A DNA stretch of 64,000 nucleotides from Trichomonas vaginalis G3. Taxonomy: Eukaryota; Parabasalia; Trichomonadida; Trichomonadidae. The position numbers and the translations under genes were made by a program. Shown here piece by piece: positions 26,545 to 35,601 of the stretch. The notes below the pieces were generated by a model. The model saw only the letters and a program-made list of their open reading frames with translations. It searched no databases and was not told the DNA's origin. The stretch's first letter is position 1, and each line of letters begins with the position of its first letter. Location of the stretch: assembly GCF_026262505.1 (NCBI RefSeq), contig NC_067204.1:5861797-5925796 (forward strand). The letters are read 5' to 3'.

Positions 26545-28504
26545 TTAAATGTTATTCCTGCAATGATTTTGATATCGATATCATGACTTCTATTGATGAT
26601 TCAAAGCGTTCTTTAGTAGTTATGGCTGATTCAAGAGTTCGCGGGAATGCAAGAGAACCAATCAAAACATACTCATTCATTCGCGGAAGTTATGATTCAA
26701 CATTAACTAGAACCGTAAACGATATATTAAATGATTTGAATATTAAGGTAAGAGTTGAACAGAAGAACGAAGAAATAAAGACTATCATGAATGAAAACAA
26801 AAATGTAAACATTGACGATAAACTTGCCCAGAGCATAGTTGATGGTATTAGTGATTTTGAAGTACATAATGACGGTGGAAATATGAATTTAGAAAAAGAA
26901 GTTACATTATTCACACTGTTTCAAGCAATTAATTCGTTACCTAATCATTTAATTAATGAAGCATACGATAACGTTTATAACTTCTGCAGCTTAACTGAAC
27001 ATGCAAAAAGTAATTTTGAAAAAGCACGTAGTATATATGCACATTTAATGACTTCTCCATTTGTTTTAGTGAAGATTCTAAAACTTTATCAAAAGGAATA
27101 TTATGATGAATATGTTTTACCTTTATTACGTAAGCCAAAAATAACATTTGATATAAAACTCGATGACTCGTTTTTGATAACAGATATTAGACGCAAGGCT
27201 GAAAATCATCAGTATAAAAACAGTTCTGAAGTAATTGAGGATTGATCACGTGTAATCCGTTTTGTAGATTATGGAAACAAATACTTCATTCAGAAAGATT
27301 ACAACATACACGACAAAATGAATCAAATATCATTCGTTCTTCAATCAAACATGAAAGAGTCACTCAAAATGATTAAATTATTTAAAGAAGAAGGTAAAAC
27401 AATAACAGCATGGGATGTACTACTAAATCAATTGTCTTCATTAACCGTTAAGGGTGTTTGCTTTAAATCTGATTCTCCAGATGTTTTCTCAACGTTTCAA
27501 GGTTATAAATACAACGTTCTCGAAAAACCAGATTACTCAAAAATTGAGATGTTTATGAATTTCATTAAAGAAGCCATATGTGATAATAACGATGAAGTGT
27601 ATAAATACCTTCTCGGCTGGATTGCATCAATGATTCAACATCCTGGAATCAAGAATGAAACAGCAATTATTTTGAAAGGACTTCAGGGAACAGGTAAAAA
27701 CAGATTTACAGACATTATTTCTGAACTTCTCGCTGGTTATTCATGTAAAAACATTACCGAAATAAGTGAGCTAACGGGTAATTTCAATTCAGTAGTTGAG
27801 AATAAAATGTTTCTTGTACTTAATGAACTCAAGAATGTAGATGAAGATAGACTCGCAAACTTCAACGCTTTGAAATCAATTATTACGGATAATGAGATTA
27901 GAATTAATGAAAAGAATCAACCCAGAAGAACTGCTCAGAATGTTGCAAACTTCATTTTCGTAACTAATAACGTCTACCCTGTCAAAATTGAAGTTGGAGA
28001 CAGAAGATACGTAGTTTTAAGAGTTAATGGTAAATTCAAGGGTCAATTTGATTACTTCAAGAATTTAATGGATTCATGCACTAAGGAATTTTATGATAAC
28101 CTTTTAACATATTTTATCAATTACGACCTTTCATCATTTAATGTACGAATCATACCGATGACTGAAGCCAAACAAGATTTAATTGAATTATCAACAAATC
28201 CTTTAGATGTATGGATAAATACACATTATGATGAATTGAGTGTAGGTATGACGTGTGAAAATGCTCTATTCTGCAAACCATCAGACATGAAAGACAAAAA
28301 CTTTCAAATGAGCATTAAAGATAAATGTGATAAGAAACAGAGAAGAATAGATGGTAAACAAACATGGTGTTATGTTTTGAAAGAAGAAATGAAAGGATTA
28401 TATAAACAGGTTGAACCAAACGATAATGAGGATTCATTTACTGACGATGAAATACCTGTAAATGAAGCTTTATAAAGTATGATTTGAATTTATTTTTGCA
28501 TTAA

Positions 28505-28905
28505 TCCTGCTGTGTTGTCCAAATGTCATGTTGTCCCATTTTTTCAGAGAAGTTAATTAACCGAGTGACACATGGTGACGTAGTGACACCTTCAGTTATT
28601 CAAAAATGCTTCATAAGTGCCTTCCTCATTAATCCTGCTGTGTTGTCCAAATGTCATGTTGTCCCATTTTTTCAGAGAAGTTAATTAACCGAGTGACACA
28701 TGGTGACGTAGTGACACCTTCAGTTATTCAAAAATGCTTCATAAGTGCCTTCCTCATTAATCCTGCTGTGTTGTCCAAATGTCATGTTGTCCCATTTTTT
28801 CAGAGAAGTTAATTAACCGAGTGACACATGGTGACGTAGTGACACCCTCAGTTCTTCAAAAATAATTAATTATTGAATAACCTGAAACCATTAACGATAA
28901 AATAA
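28505..28905 (-). repeat. Shared boundary repeat, 128-bp units, reversed
   Basis: TTAATCCTGCTGTGTTGTCC starts at 28501, 28629 and 28757, an exact 128-bp period with three copies. The last copy continues into the longer form (AATAATTAATTATTGAATAA) seen at 23312-23670 in the opposite orientation. The 128-bp and 160-bp units share most of their length, so the two arrays are inverted relatives that expanded separately on each side of the replication gene. Confidence 0.9.
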
Positions 28906-28927
28906 CTGATAACAAAATTTTATATAA

Positions 28928-29068
28928 ATGGATACCCCACAAGCTCAAAATGTACCACAAATCATAACAAGGGAGGAAATGATAAAAATGATGCAAGAAC
29001 GAATTAAAAACAACAAACCACGAAAACCGAGAAGATGCGGTTATGCAGTAATGATGGAAAGAAGATGA
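28928..29068 (+). CDS. Small basic protein, 46 aa
   Basis: A short frame starting MDTPQAQNVPQIITREEMIK and ending in a basic tail with KPRKPRRCG. Size and charge recall core or DNA-condensing peptides of DNA viruses, but no motif proves it. It follows the right shared-repeat array directly and has a T-rich stretch (AATTTTATATAA) upstream. Confidence 0.45.
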   Translation: MDTPQAQNVPQIITREEMIKMMQERIKNNKPRKPRRCGYAVMMERR

Positions 29069-29078
29069 GGAATAAAAA

Positions 29079-29351
29079 TTAAATTTGGATTGAGTTTAAA
29101 AATTCATCTTTATTAAATTCATCTCTTCCAATCAATTTATTTATTCTATTAAATTCTTTTATTTTTGCTTCACTCAGTTTAAGGATTGAACGGTAAGTTT
29201 CTAATTTTTCGATTATTTCTTTCCTCTCTTTATCGTTTTCAGCCCCACCGCATTGCGGCTTCTTTTTGTAATAGCATATTTTTGATTTAATTTTGTTTAG
29301 TTTCTTTTTATATTCATTGTCTGGACTCTTGGCTGCTTTGTTGTCACTCAT
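29079..29351 (-). CDS. Hypothetical coiled-coil protein, 90 aa
   Basis: A highly charged 90-residue product with a lysine-rich first half and heptad-like spacing in ERKEIIEKLETYRSILKLSE. It is convergent with the small basic gene, 10 bp apart. No family recognised. Its start is followed upstream by the A/T box TTACGAAATAAAAAAAATTAA also typical of the integrase gene. Confidence 0.45.
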   Translation of the reverse strand: MSDNKAAKSPDNEYKKKLNKIKSKICYYKKKPQCGGAENDKERKEIIEKLETYRSILKLSEAKIKEFNRINKLIGRDEFNKDEFLNSIQI

Positions 29352-29371
29352 TTCTTACGAAATAAAAAAAA

Positions 29372-30026
29372 TTAAATATTATTTAAATATAATGGAGTAA
29401 TAAAATAAATTGGAATTTCTATTAATTTATTGTCAACTTCAACTAATGCATTGCCGTTAATATATCTAACAAATTCAGCTATTGTGTCAAATCTTCTTCT
29501 TCTTTTTGTCATTGATTTATCAGTTTTTCCATAATCGAGATGAATCAAAACTTTATCCCCTTGTTTAAAATTCATGAGCCCGAATTAATTTGTTCACGTT
29601 TAACATCATTCAACCTTTCCATTTGCTTTCTAATATATTCCCTTCTTTTGAAATATCATTTTTCATTTCCACTGGTTTCATGTTTATAGTTCTATGCCAT
29701 GTATTATTGTAATAATATACTAACTGTTGTATGATGGAGTCATGATTTCCATCCCAGTATATCTGACCGTTAACCCCTAACGCATCTCTAAGAGTTCTCA
29801 TTACCGCATCAACTATTTTATTATGAAACGTATATGGAGAGAATGAAAAGAAAAAATTAATTTGTGGGAAATAATGAGCCATAGCTGCCTGAAATCCTTT
29901 ATCACCATCACCCCTGATATTATCTACTCTTTCATGATCTAGTAAGTATTGTATAGCTCTTCTTGTTTCCTCGTTTGTGAATCCTAATTTTTTAACGTTG
30001 TTAGTTTTGACACTCATTTCATACAA
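29372..30026 (-). pseudogene. Polinton-type integrase of element C, looks broken
   Basis: The upstream part (29610-30026) matches the end of an rve catalytic core (FFFSFSPYTFHNKIVDAVMR, then YYYNNTWHRTINMKPVEM). The downstream part (29372-29575) is an SH3-like C-terminal DNA-binding domain (FKQGDKVLIHLDYG). Such an enzyme would have inserted element C and produced the ATAAAC duplication. The copy looks broken or incomplete (about one or two breaks). It is adjacent to the right terminal repeat, a usual place for integrase in Polintons. Confidence 0.7.
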
Positions 30027-30040
30027 AATAAAAAAATAAA

Positions 30041-30428
30041 TTATTCAAAAATGTAAGACATGAATTTTTAAAGTTTATTTTTTACTCTCTCGTTTATGAG
30101 GTCTTTGATTATGACTCCATTGATTCCATTCAGGATTTAAACAATGTTTAATTAATCGCGGAATATCTGACATCATCTATATATAGCTTCTTTTAAAATT
30201 AATGTTAATTTTTTAATGATTTATTTCATTATGTTTGGGCTGAGTGTAAATGTCTTACAATTTTGAAAATTTTTTAAATCTTGATTTATTCAAAAACGTA
30301 AGAATAAAAACCGTAAGAATCATACATTTTTTACTTCATATGTTAAAAAAAATGATACAAAATCGCTCGATATTGTATGAATTCTTACGTTTACAAAAAA
30401 AGTCACACAACCCATCATATATACTACT
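30041..30428 (-). repeat. Right terminal inverted repeat of element C
   Basis: Reverse complement of 15188-15575 with one difference noticed. It ends CATATATACTACT followed by the ATAAAC duplication. Confidence 0.9.
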
Positions 30429-30434
30429 ATAAAC
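30429..30434 (+). repeat. Target-site duplication of element C, right (ATAAAC)
   Basis: The same six bases as 15182-15187, immediately outside the right terminal repeat. Confidence 0.9.
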
Positions 30435-30885
30435 GAAATTTTTTACCTTATGAACTTTTGATGGAAATATGCAAATTTAAAATAATAAAGAAAGCCGCGA
30501 GCGAAGCGATCGGCTTAGTTCGAAGATTTTGATTCAAATCTTTGCTAATCTGTAATTCGCGGAAGCCGCGAGCGAATCGAGCGGCTTAGGTCTAAGATTT
30601 TGATTCAAATCTTTGCTTATATTCCTTAAATTCTTTATGAAACTCGCAACAGTTCCATAAAAATTTTAAATTCTAAACTGTCGAAATTACCGATCGGTAA
30701 TCACACCCTTCACAGGTGTGTCACTTTTTACAAATGTGTCACTTTTAGCTAAAATTACCCCTACTCCTATCACTTCACAATTACTTTTGATCAATTTACT
30801 AAAAATAGGGTTAATCACAAGTTTTCAGTTTTTGAGTGCAAGAAAATCTTTTTTGAGATTTTTTTTTTCGAAAAAAAATATATCA
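30435..30885. repeat. Spacer with a 70-bp tandem repeat and initiator-like motifs
   Basis: AAGCCGCGAGCGAAGCGATC at 30491 recurs as AAGCCGCGAGCGAATCGAGC at about 30563, each followed by GGCTTAG and GATTTTGATTCAAATCTTTG. The GC-rich core can pair with itself. Two GTGTCACTTTTT-type motifs at 30718-30745 fit the trichomonad initiator TCAYW and could mark the start of the 5-phosphatase transcript, although they lie about 150 bp from its ATG. No gene seen. Confidence 0.6.
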
Positions 30886-32754
30886 ATGCAAACTTTGTAT
30901 CAGGAGAGTACGCCTTGGATTTCGACTAAGGCTACTCATCTGCAAAACAAACGCAAATACACAATCGAAATAGTTTTACATGGAAAATCCTTTAGAGATT
31001 CATATCTCGTAATAAAAGAAGAGAATCAGATAGGATTTTGCTTCATTCCTATATGCCCAAATGTCGAAGTAGGGTTTATGAACGACACTCTTACATTAAA
31101 TTTTCACGATTACAGTAAAATTAAGTGCGCATTTGAATTTCAAAATTCTACCGATCTTGAATTAATCGTTTCACACTTTATGCGATGTTCTATTATGGAA
31201 AATAGCACGCCGGACGAGTTTTCTGCCGAAAATAATATGTTTTTAAAGACTCTCGCTATGGAAATCGTTCCACAGTCGTCTTTGGATCTTGGAACTACTC
31301 TTTTGACTCCAATACCAACAAATGCTATTGCAAAATCAACATGGGAAGAGAATTGCATGAAGATAAATACACAATTTTATTTAGCAGCCCAAGAAATCAG
31401 ATTTTCATTCCTTACATGGAACGTCGCCGGAAAGAAACCGAAAGAAGAAGTACTGGCTGATATAATGAGGTGTTTTAAAGTTCCAACGGCCGTTTCAGAT
31501 ATAATAGTCATTGCATTTCAAGAAATCGATATGTCAGTTAAATCCGTTGTTACAGGTAGCAGCAATGTTTCGGATCGCTGGACTGATGTTGTAACTGCTG
31601 CTCAGCAACAATTCGCTCAATCTCAGTTTGAGTTGCTCGCAAATGAATCTTGTGGTAGCGTTTACATTGCTTTACTTGCTCGTAAGAATATGACACCAAA
31701 ACCAGTCGTTAGTCCCGTACAAATTATTAAATTAGGTGCTGGTGGCATTTTCGCTAACAAATCAGCCCTTTACATACCATTCCGTATCGGAGAAGGCAAA
31801 TTTGCCGCTGTTGCTTGCCATCTTGCCGCTCACGATGGTGCTTATGAAGAACGTAACGAACAATGGCGTCTAATTGTTAGAACCATTGGTGACGATGTTG
31901 ACTATTTGCCAATGCAAGGCGATTTGAACTACCGTATTGCACTTCCACGTGATGAAGTCGTTGAACTTGCTAATAATGGCAAAATTCAACCGCTTCTTGA
32001 AGCGGATCAGCTTAAAAACCAACAGAAGAAATGCCCAATTATGAATAGCTTCAAGGAAGCTGAAATTAAATTCAGACCAACCTATAAATTTGATAAGAAT
32101 TCAGATGTCTACGATACATCACCGAAAAGACGTACTCCTTCCTACACAGACAGAGTTCTTATTAGATGTTCTCCACCCCGTTTCAACATTGGCCTCTTAG
32201 ATGAACTTCAATTTGAAACTGATATCTTTTTGAACCTTATGGAGAAGAACTCGCTTGTTAAATCAGATATATTCCTTCCTCCATCCAAGGATCAGAAGTT
32301 TAATTACCCATCACCGCCAACAAACATTTGTTATCGATCTCTTCGCTGTATGTTCTCAGATCACAGGCCAGTACACGCAGCATATAAATGTGTTGTCCAT
32401 GTAGTTAACAAGGCAAGGAAGGAACAGCTCCAAGAGATCATAAATTGCAAATACAACGAATTAAGTTTGTATTGCGTACCAAAAGTTCAATTAATACCAG
32501 ATGAACTGGCATATAATGACCAGAAGGAAGTGGAGATCACAATGAAGAACACTTCATACGTCTGGGTTAATTGGTCAGTGAAAAAAATGCCTCCAGGAGT
32601 TCATATCGAGCCAGCTGCTGGCAGAATCTTCGCATGCCAGGAACAGAAGATCAGACTGACTTTCTCCGAACAGGCACTGCTCATGGAGCCTTTGTCTTTC
32701 GACATTTCCTCGCAAAGACCTGTTTATTTCAAATTCAAATCAAAAATGGATTAA
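30886..32754 (+). CDS. Inositol polyphosphate 5-phosphatase (OCRL/INPP5B-like)
   Basis: 622 residues from the ATG at 30886; an upstream extension would need a GTG start and reads as low-complexity sequence. Residues about 10-140 look like a PH-type domain. The IPPc catalytic domain spans about 160-490, with FLTWNVAGKKP, IAFQEIDM, VACHLAAHDGAYEER, MQGDLNYRI, RTPSYTDRVL and FSDHRPVHAAY, the full set of 5-phosphatase motifs. The tail (YVWVNWSVKKMPPGVHIEPA) is an ASH-type beta-sandwich as in OCRL, but the RhoGAP domain of OCRL is absent. It would remove the 5-phosphate of PI(4,5)P2 or PI(3,4,5)P3 on endocytic membranes. Host gene, lying 457 bp from the end of element C. Confidence 0.9.
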   Translation: MQTLYQESTPWISTKATHLQNKRKYTIEIVLHGKSFRDSYLVIKEENQIGFCFIPICPNVEVGFMNDTLTLNFHDYSKIKCAFEFQNSTDLELIVSHFMRCSIMENSTPDEFSAENNMFLKTLAMEIVPQSSLDLGTTLLTPIPTNAIAKSTWEENCMKINTQFYLAAQEIRFSFLTWNVAGKKPKEEVLADIMRCFKVPTAVSDIIVIAFQEIDMSVKSVVTGSSNVSDRWTDVVTAAQQQFAQSQFELLANESCGSVYIALLARKNMTPKPVVSPVQIIKLGAGGIFANKSALYIPFRIGEGKFAAVACHLAAHDGAYEERNEQWRLIVRTIGDDVDYLPMQGDLNYRIALPRDEVVELANNGKIQPLLEADQLKNQQKKCPIMNSFKEAEIKFRPTYKFDKNSDVYDTSPKRRTPSYTDRVLIRCSPPRFNIGLLDELQFETDIFLNLMEKNSLVKSDIFLPPSKDQKFNYPSPPTNICYRSLRCMFSDHRPVHAAYKCVVHVVNKARKEQLQEIINCKYNELSLYCVPKVQLIPDELAYNDQKEVEITMKNTSYVWVNWSVKKMPPGVHIEPAAGRIFACQEQKIRLTFSEQALLMEPLSFDISSQRPVYFKFKSKMD

Positions 32755-33272
32755 TTTTTGGTTTTTAAATGTTTTTGTTCATTGTACATAAACAACTATA
32801 TCTTTATATGTATTTTCAAATCGTTTTTTCATGAGATATTTAAAATAATTTTTATTTGCTTCAAACACTATGAAATTTCAGCTAATTATATCATCTATCA
32901 TGTGAAGTTCAATCCAATTCGAACCATTCTAAAACATATATCAAAAATCAAATAATTTGTTTGATGTTTTTGGAATAAAATATATTTTTTCCTCTTTAAA
33001 TTTGTTGTACTAGTTAATGTATGCCACACTATCAGTTTATGAAAAGGAACAGGAGCATAAATGAATTTATTCATGTTATATGGAGTCATATTTAGAATTT
33101 TGTAGCTGGTTGTGTGGATTTGGGAACATACATTAACACAAAGTATTTAAAAGCTCTTTTAAGTAATATTTAGCTTTTGAAAATAAAAATATCAATTTTG
33201 ATAAAACTTCTATTTAAAATAATAACAAATCTATATGAACAACAACTAGAAAATAAGCAAATATTAGTATTT
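32755..33272. other. Intergenic, convergent, no gene seen
   Basis: Lies between the convergent 5-phosphatase and dihydrouridine synthase genes. Plain AT-rich sequence; the short frames on both strands show no coding character. Confidence 0.6.
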
Positions 33273-34241
33273 CTACTCTAATTTGTATTTTCCATTTTCA
33301 TAATCTGTCAAAAATGACTCAAGTTCTTCAATAGAGTGAGTAGTCTTAAGGTAATCTCCAACTGGCTTATTAACGCGAACAATTTCATCAAAGAAGTTGA
33401 AGATATGTCTTCTAGCGATGAAAAAGTTTGGATCAGGGTATTCTTTCCATAATTGGAGGTATTCTCTGGAAATAGCAACTGGGTCATGCTCTGGTGTATC
33501 TGAAAAAGCTTTCGGATTCATTAATAATCCCTGACCAACCATAACTCCTGCTGCATGTGATTCTTTGAACATTTCAATGGCTTCCTCTTTTGTACGTACA
33601 CCACCATTTGCCATCACAGGAATCGAAACAGACTCCGCAATTTTACGAATTGCTTCTGCATCGACTGGGCCTGCTTTATTGCTATTTTTAGCACGTCCAT
33701 GAACGGATATTAATGATACTCCTGCGTCTTCTAACTCTTTCGCAAATTTACATGTAATATCAACGTCGGGTTTTCCATCTTCGCCATCAATAAGGCGGAA
33801 CTTGATGGAAAGAGGTACATTTATTGATGCTACAATGTTTTTGACCATTTCAATAACGTTTTTCCTTTTGTTTTCGTTGTTTACCATAAAGTAGCCATAT
33901 TGGCCGCGTCTTGCAATATGTTGAGTGCATCCACAGTTGATATCAATTCCAACCGCGAACTGTTGTAAGTCTTTAGCGCATGCTATAAGCTCAGATTCAT
34001 CATTTCCTGACATTTGAATGATAAGAGGCCTGTCTTGTGAACAAGTTTGAAAATAGCTGTTCCTACTTGATGGTTGGATTGCCCACATATGAGAATTAAC
34101 CATTCCAGTCCAGCACAATTTCACGTTGTATTTTCTTACAAGCATTCTAAATGCTAAATCATTAACTTCGAACTGGGGTGCAAGCACTATTGGAACCTCA
34201 CCTAGTCCATTGATGATTTCGCGCAATGGATTGGAAGACAT
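33273..34241 (-). CDS. tRNA-dihydrouridine synthase, Dus1-like
   Basis: 322 residues, a single TIM-barrel plus helical domain. It reduces uridine to dihydrouridine in the D-loop of tRNA using FMN and NAD(P)H. Motifs are VLAPQFEVNDLAFR (flavin barrel start), IDINCGCTQHIARRGQYG carrying the catalytic Cys loop (the family usually has GCP), IKFRLIDG, ISVHGRAKN, VMANGGVRT and GVMVGQGLLMNP at the phosphate-binding end. The C-terminal helical part fits Dus1-type enzymes, which modify positions 16/17. Shorter than fungal Dus1, lacking extensions. It lies head-to-tail with the phosphatase gene upstream, 283 bp away. Host gene. Confidence 0.9.
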   Translation of the reverse strand: MSSNPLREIINGLGEVPIVLAPQFEVNDLAFRMLVRKYNVKLCWTGMVNSHMWAIQPSSRNSYFQTCSQDRPLIIQMSGNDESELIACAKDLQQFAVGIDINCGCTQHIARRGQYGYFMVNNENKRKNVIEMVKNIVASINVPLSIKFRLIDGEDGKPDVDITCKFAKELEDAGVSLISVHGRAKNSNKAGPVDAEAIRKIAESVSIPVMANGGVRTKEEAIEMFKESHAAGVMVGQGLLMNPKAFSDTPEHDPVAISREYLQLWKEYPDPNFFIARRHIFNFFDEIVRVNKPVGDYLKTTHSIEELESFLTDYENGKYKLE

Positions 34242-34524
34242 TTCTCCGTCTAAGTTTTTCCCTCAAAAATAGTCAGTAAATTTAGAATCAAAATTAAACA
34301 ATAAAGTCGATTATTATTCAAAAACACAAATCTGAGTTCTAATATTCACAAATTCCTTTAAGAATTTCATAAATAAAGATCTCATTCCAATTCCTTCAAC
34401 CATTTCTGAAACAATGTCAATTGTTGACAGAATATTTGAAACCACCACAGGTCCTAATAACTGAAATGTTTGGAATGGACTAAATAACAAAATAATTTAG
34501 ATACAAAACAACAAAAAACATCTA

Positions 34525-35601
34525 TTAATACCTACGTGGGGGAAAAGTCAATGAAAGGTTAATATCACTAGGTGAATTTGTCTGTCCTTTTGAGTGATTC
34601 AATATTTGTTGAGCAAATCCATTATTGATATCAACCATTGGCCTTGCCTTACGAAGAAGATTCATACCTTCATCATAAGACACACCTCTATATTCTAATA
34701 AATAAGCTAAGCAAAGAGCAGCTGATCTAGAAATGCCTTTTCGGCAATGAACTAAAATTTTACCACCATTTGCAATAGCTTCATCTGTAAATTTAACTGC
34801 ATCCCAAAATTCATCATCAAAAACTTCAAACACCGAGTCAGTTAAGTGAACTGAGCAATATTTGAAATGATCAGGGAAATTAATGGGAGATGCACCTGCG
34901 TTAACATTAACAATGTGTGTTATACCAGTTTTGAGTAAGAGTGGAAGATCTGATGCAACTTTTTCACCAGATATGTATAAACCATCCACAATTTTATCAC
35001 AAGAATCTTTATAAATCCTCTCTTCCGACTTAGGAGATGACAAGGGACCAGGATTTGTAAAAGCACTATTTTCAAAACTAATAGTCAGACTATTTCCTCG
35101 TGAAGGTAAAGCAAGACTGTCGTTCTTTCGCGGGGAAGATACTGGACGCTTAATAGCATCATTTATTGAAGCTGGCAGTGCTGACTCAATAAAAATACTT
35201 TCCGGCATAATATCAGCATTTGTTGTGAAGAATTCGAATTTTGTATTTTTAATAAGCTGCATAAGCTGAGAACGGTCTTTAGATGTAATATTTGTTGGAC
35301 TTAAAATCCAGATTTTGAAGTCAGAAATCATTGAAGGTGTTATTTTGTAAATTTGATTGACAACTCTTATTACTTCCTTATAAGATACCTTCGGATGAGG
35401 AAATTCTTCCTTTTTATACGTTTTCTGGGCTTGTGGCTCAATTAAAATGACTGATGATTCAGAATAATTTCTTGGATTTCGGAAAAATTTCGAAGCAGGA
35501 AGAGGTTCGAGTTTTCCATTACAAATTGCCATTAACATCATTGATTTAGGAGAATCAGGGAATTCAGAGACAGAGATACTGTTGCTAAAACCCTGTCCCA
35601 T
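34525..35601 (-). CDS. Dual-specificity protein phosphatase, probably N-myristoylated
   Basis: The start is placed at MGQGFSNSIS (35599-35601), which gives a consensus N-myristoylation site (MGxxxS). The in-frame ATG 39 bp upstream would bury it. 358 residues. Residues about 15-130 are an unrecognised N-terminal domain, 130-190 a serine/proline-rich linker (RPVSSPRKNDS, GPLSSPKSEE), and about 195-335 a dual-specificity phosphatase domain. The signature HCRKGISRSAALCLAYLLE holds the catalytic Cys and Arg. The general acid is probably in VHLTDSVFEVFDD. It likely dephosphorylates Ser/Thr/Tyr at membranes. Substrate unknown. Host gene. Confidence 0.88.
   Translation of the reverse strand: MGQGFSNSISVSEFPDSPKSMMLMAICNGKLEPLPASKFFRNPRNYSESSVILIEPQAQKTYKKEEFPHPKVSYKEVIRVVNQIYKITPSMISDFKIWILSPTNITSKDRSQLMQLIKNTKFEFFTTNADIMPESIFIESALPASINDAIKRPVSSPRKNDSLALPSRGNSLTISFENSAFTNPGPLSSPKSEERIYKDSCDKIVDGLYISGEKVASDLPLLLKTGITHIVNVNAGASPINFPDHFKYCSVHLTDSVFEVFDDEFWDAVKFTDEAIANGGKILVHCRKGISRSAALCLAYLLEYRGVSYDEGMNLLRKARPMVDINNGFAQQILNHSKGQTNSPSDINLSLTFPPRRY

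Larger units (their letters stand above)
23730..28475 (+). pseudogene. D5-like primase-polymerase/SF3 helicase, interrupted by a Kolobok-like transposon
   Basis: The N-terminal part has archaeo-eukaryotic primase motifs: TIIDVDIN (DxD) and SGGLHIYC (the conserved His strand). The C-terminal part (27318-28475) is a superfamily 3 helicase: Walker A GLQGTGKNRF, Walker B FLVLNELKN and motif C FIFVTNN. This pairing replicates DNA in virophages, Polinton-like viruses and large DNA viruses, and replaces the polymerase B of classical Polintons. A 2.4-kb transposon sits inside the gene at a TTAA site, and the copy has about one further break. Shared repeat arrays lie on both sides (23312-23670, 28505-28905). 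Confidence 0.85.
15188..30428 (+). mobile_element. Polinton-like element C, both ends present
   Basis: A 15.2-kb virus-like element bounded by 388-bp terminal inverted repeats starting AGTAGTATATATG and by ATAAAC duplications. It holds a putative major capsid protein, FtsK/HerA-type packaging ATPase, fibre, small amphipathic proteins, an rve integrase and a primase-polymerase/SF3 helicase. No protein-primed polymerase B or Ulp1-type protease was seen. It is a different lineage from A and B. I found one mismatch between the two terminal repeats by eye, so the insertion is young. It nevertheless looks broken (about four breaks) and carries a DNA-transposon insertion at 24116-26544. Confidence 0.9.

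Noticed and set aside
30718-30885. N-terminal extension of the inositol 5-phosphatase
   Set aside because: It needs a GTG start and reads low-complexity sequence from promoter-like repeats. The ATG at 30886 begins the recognisable protein.
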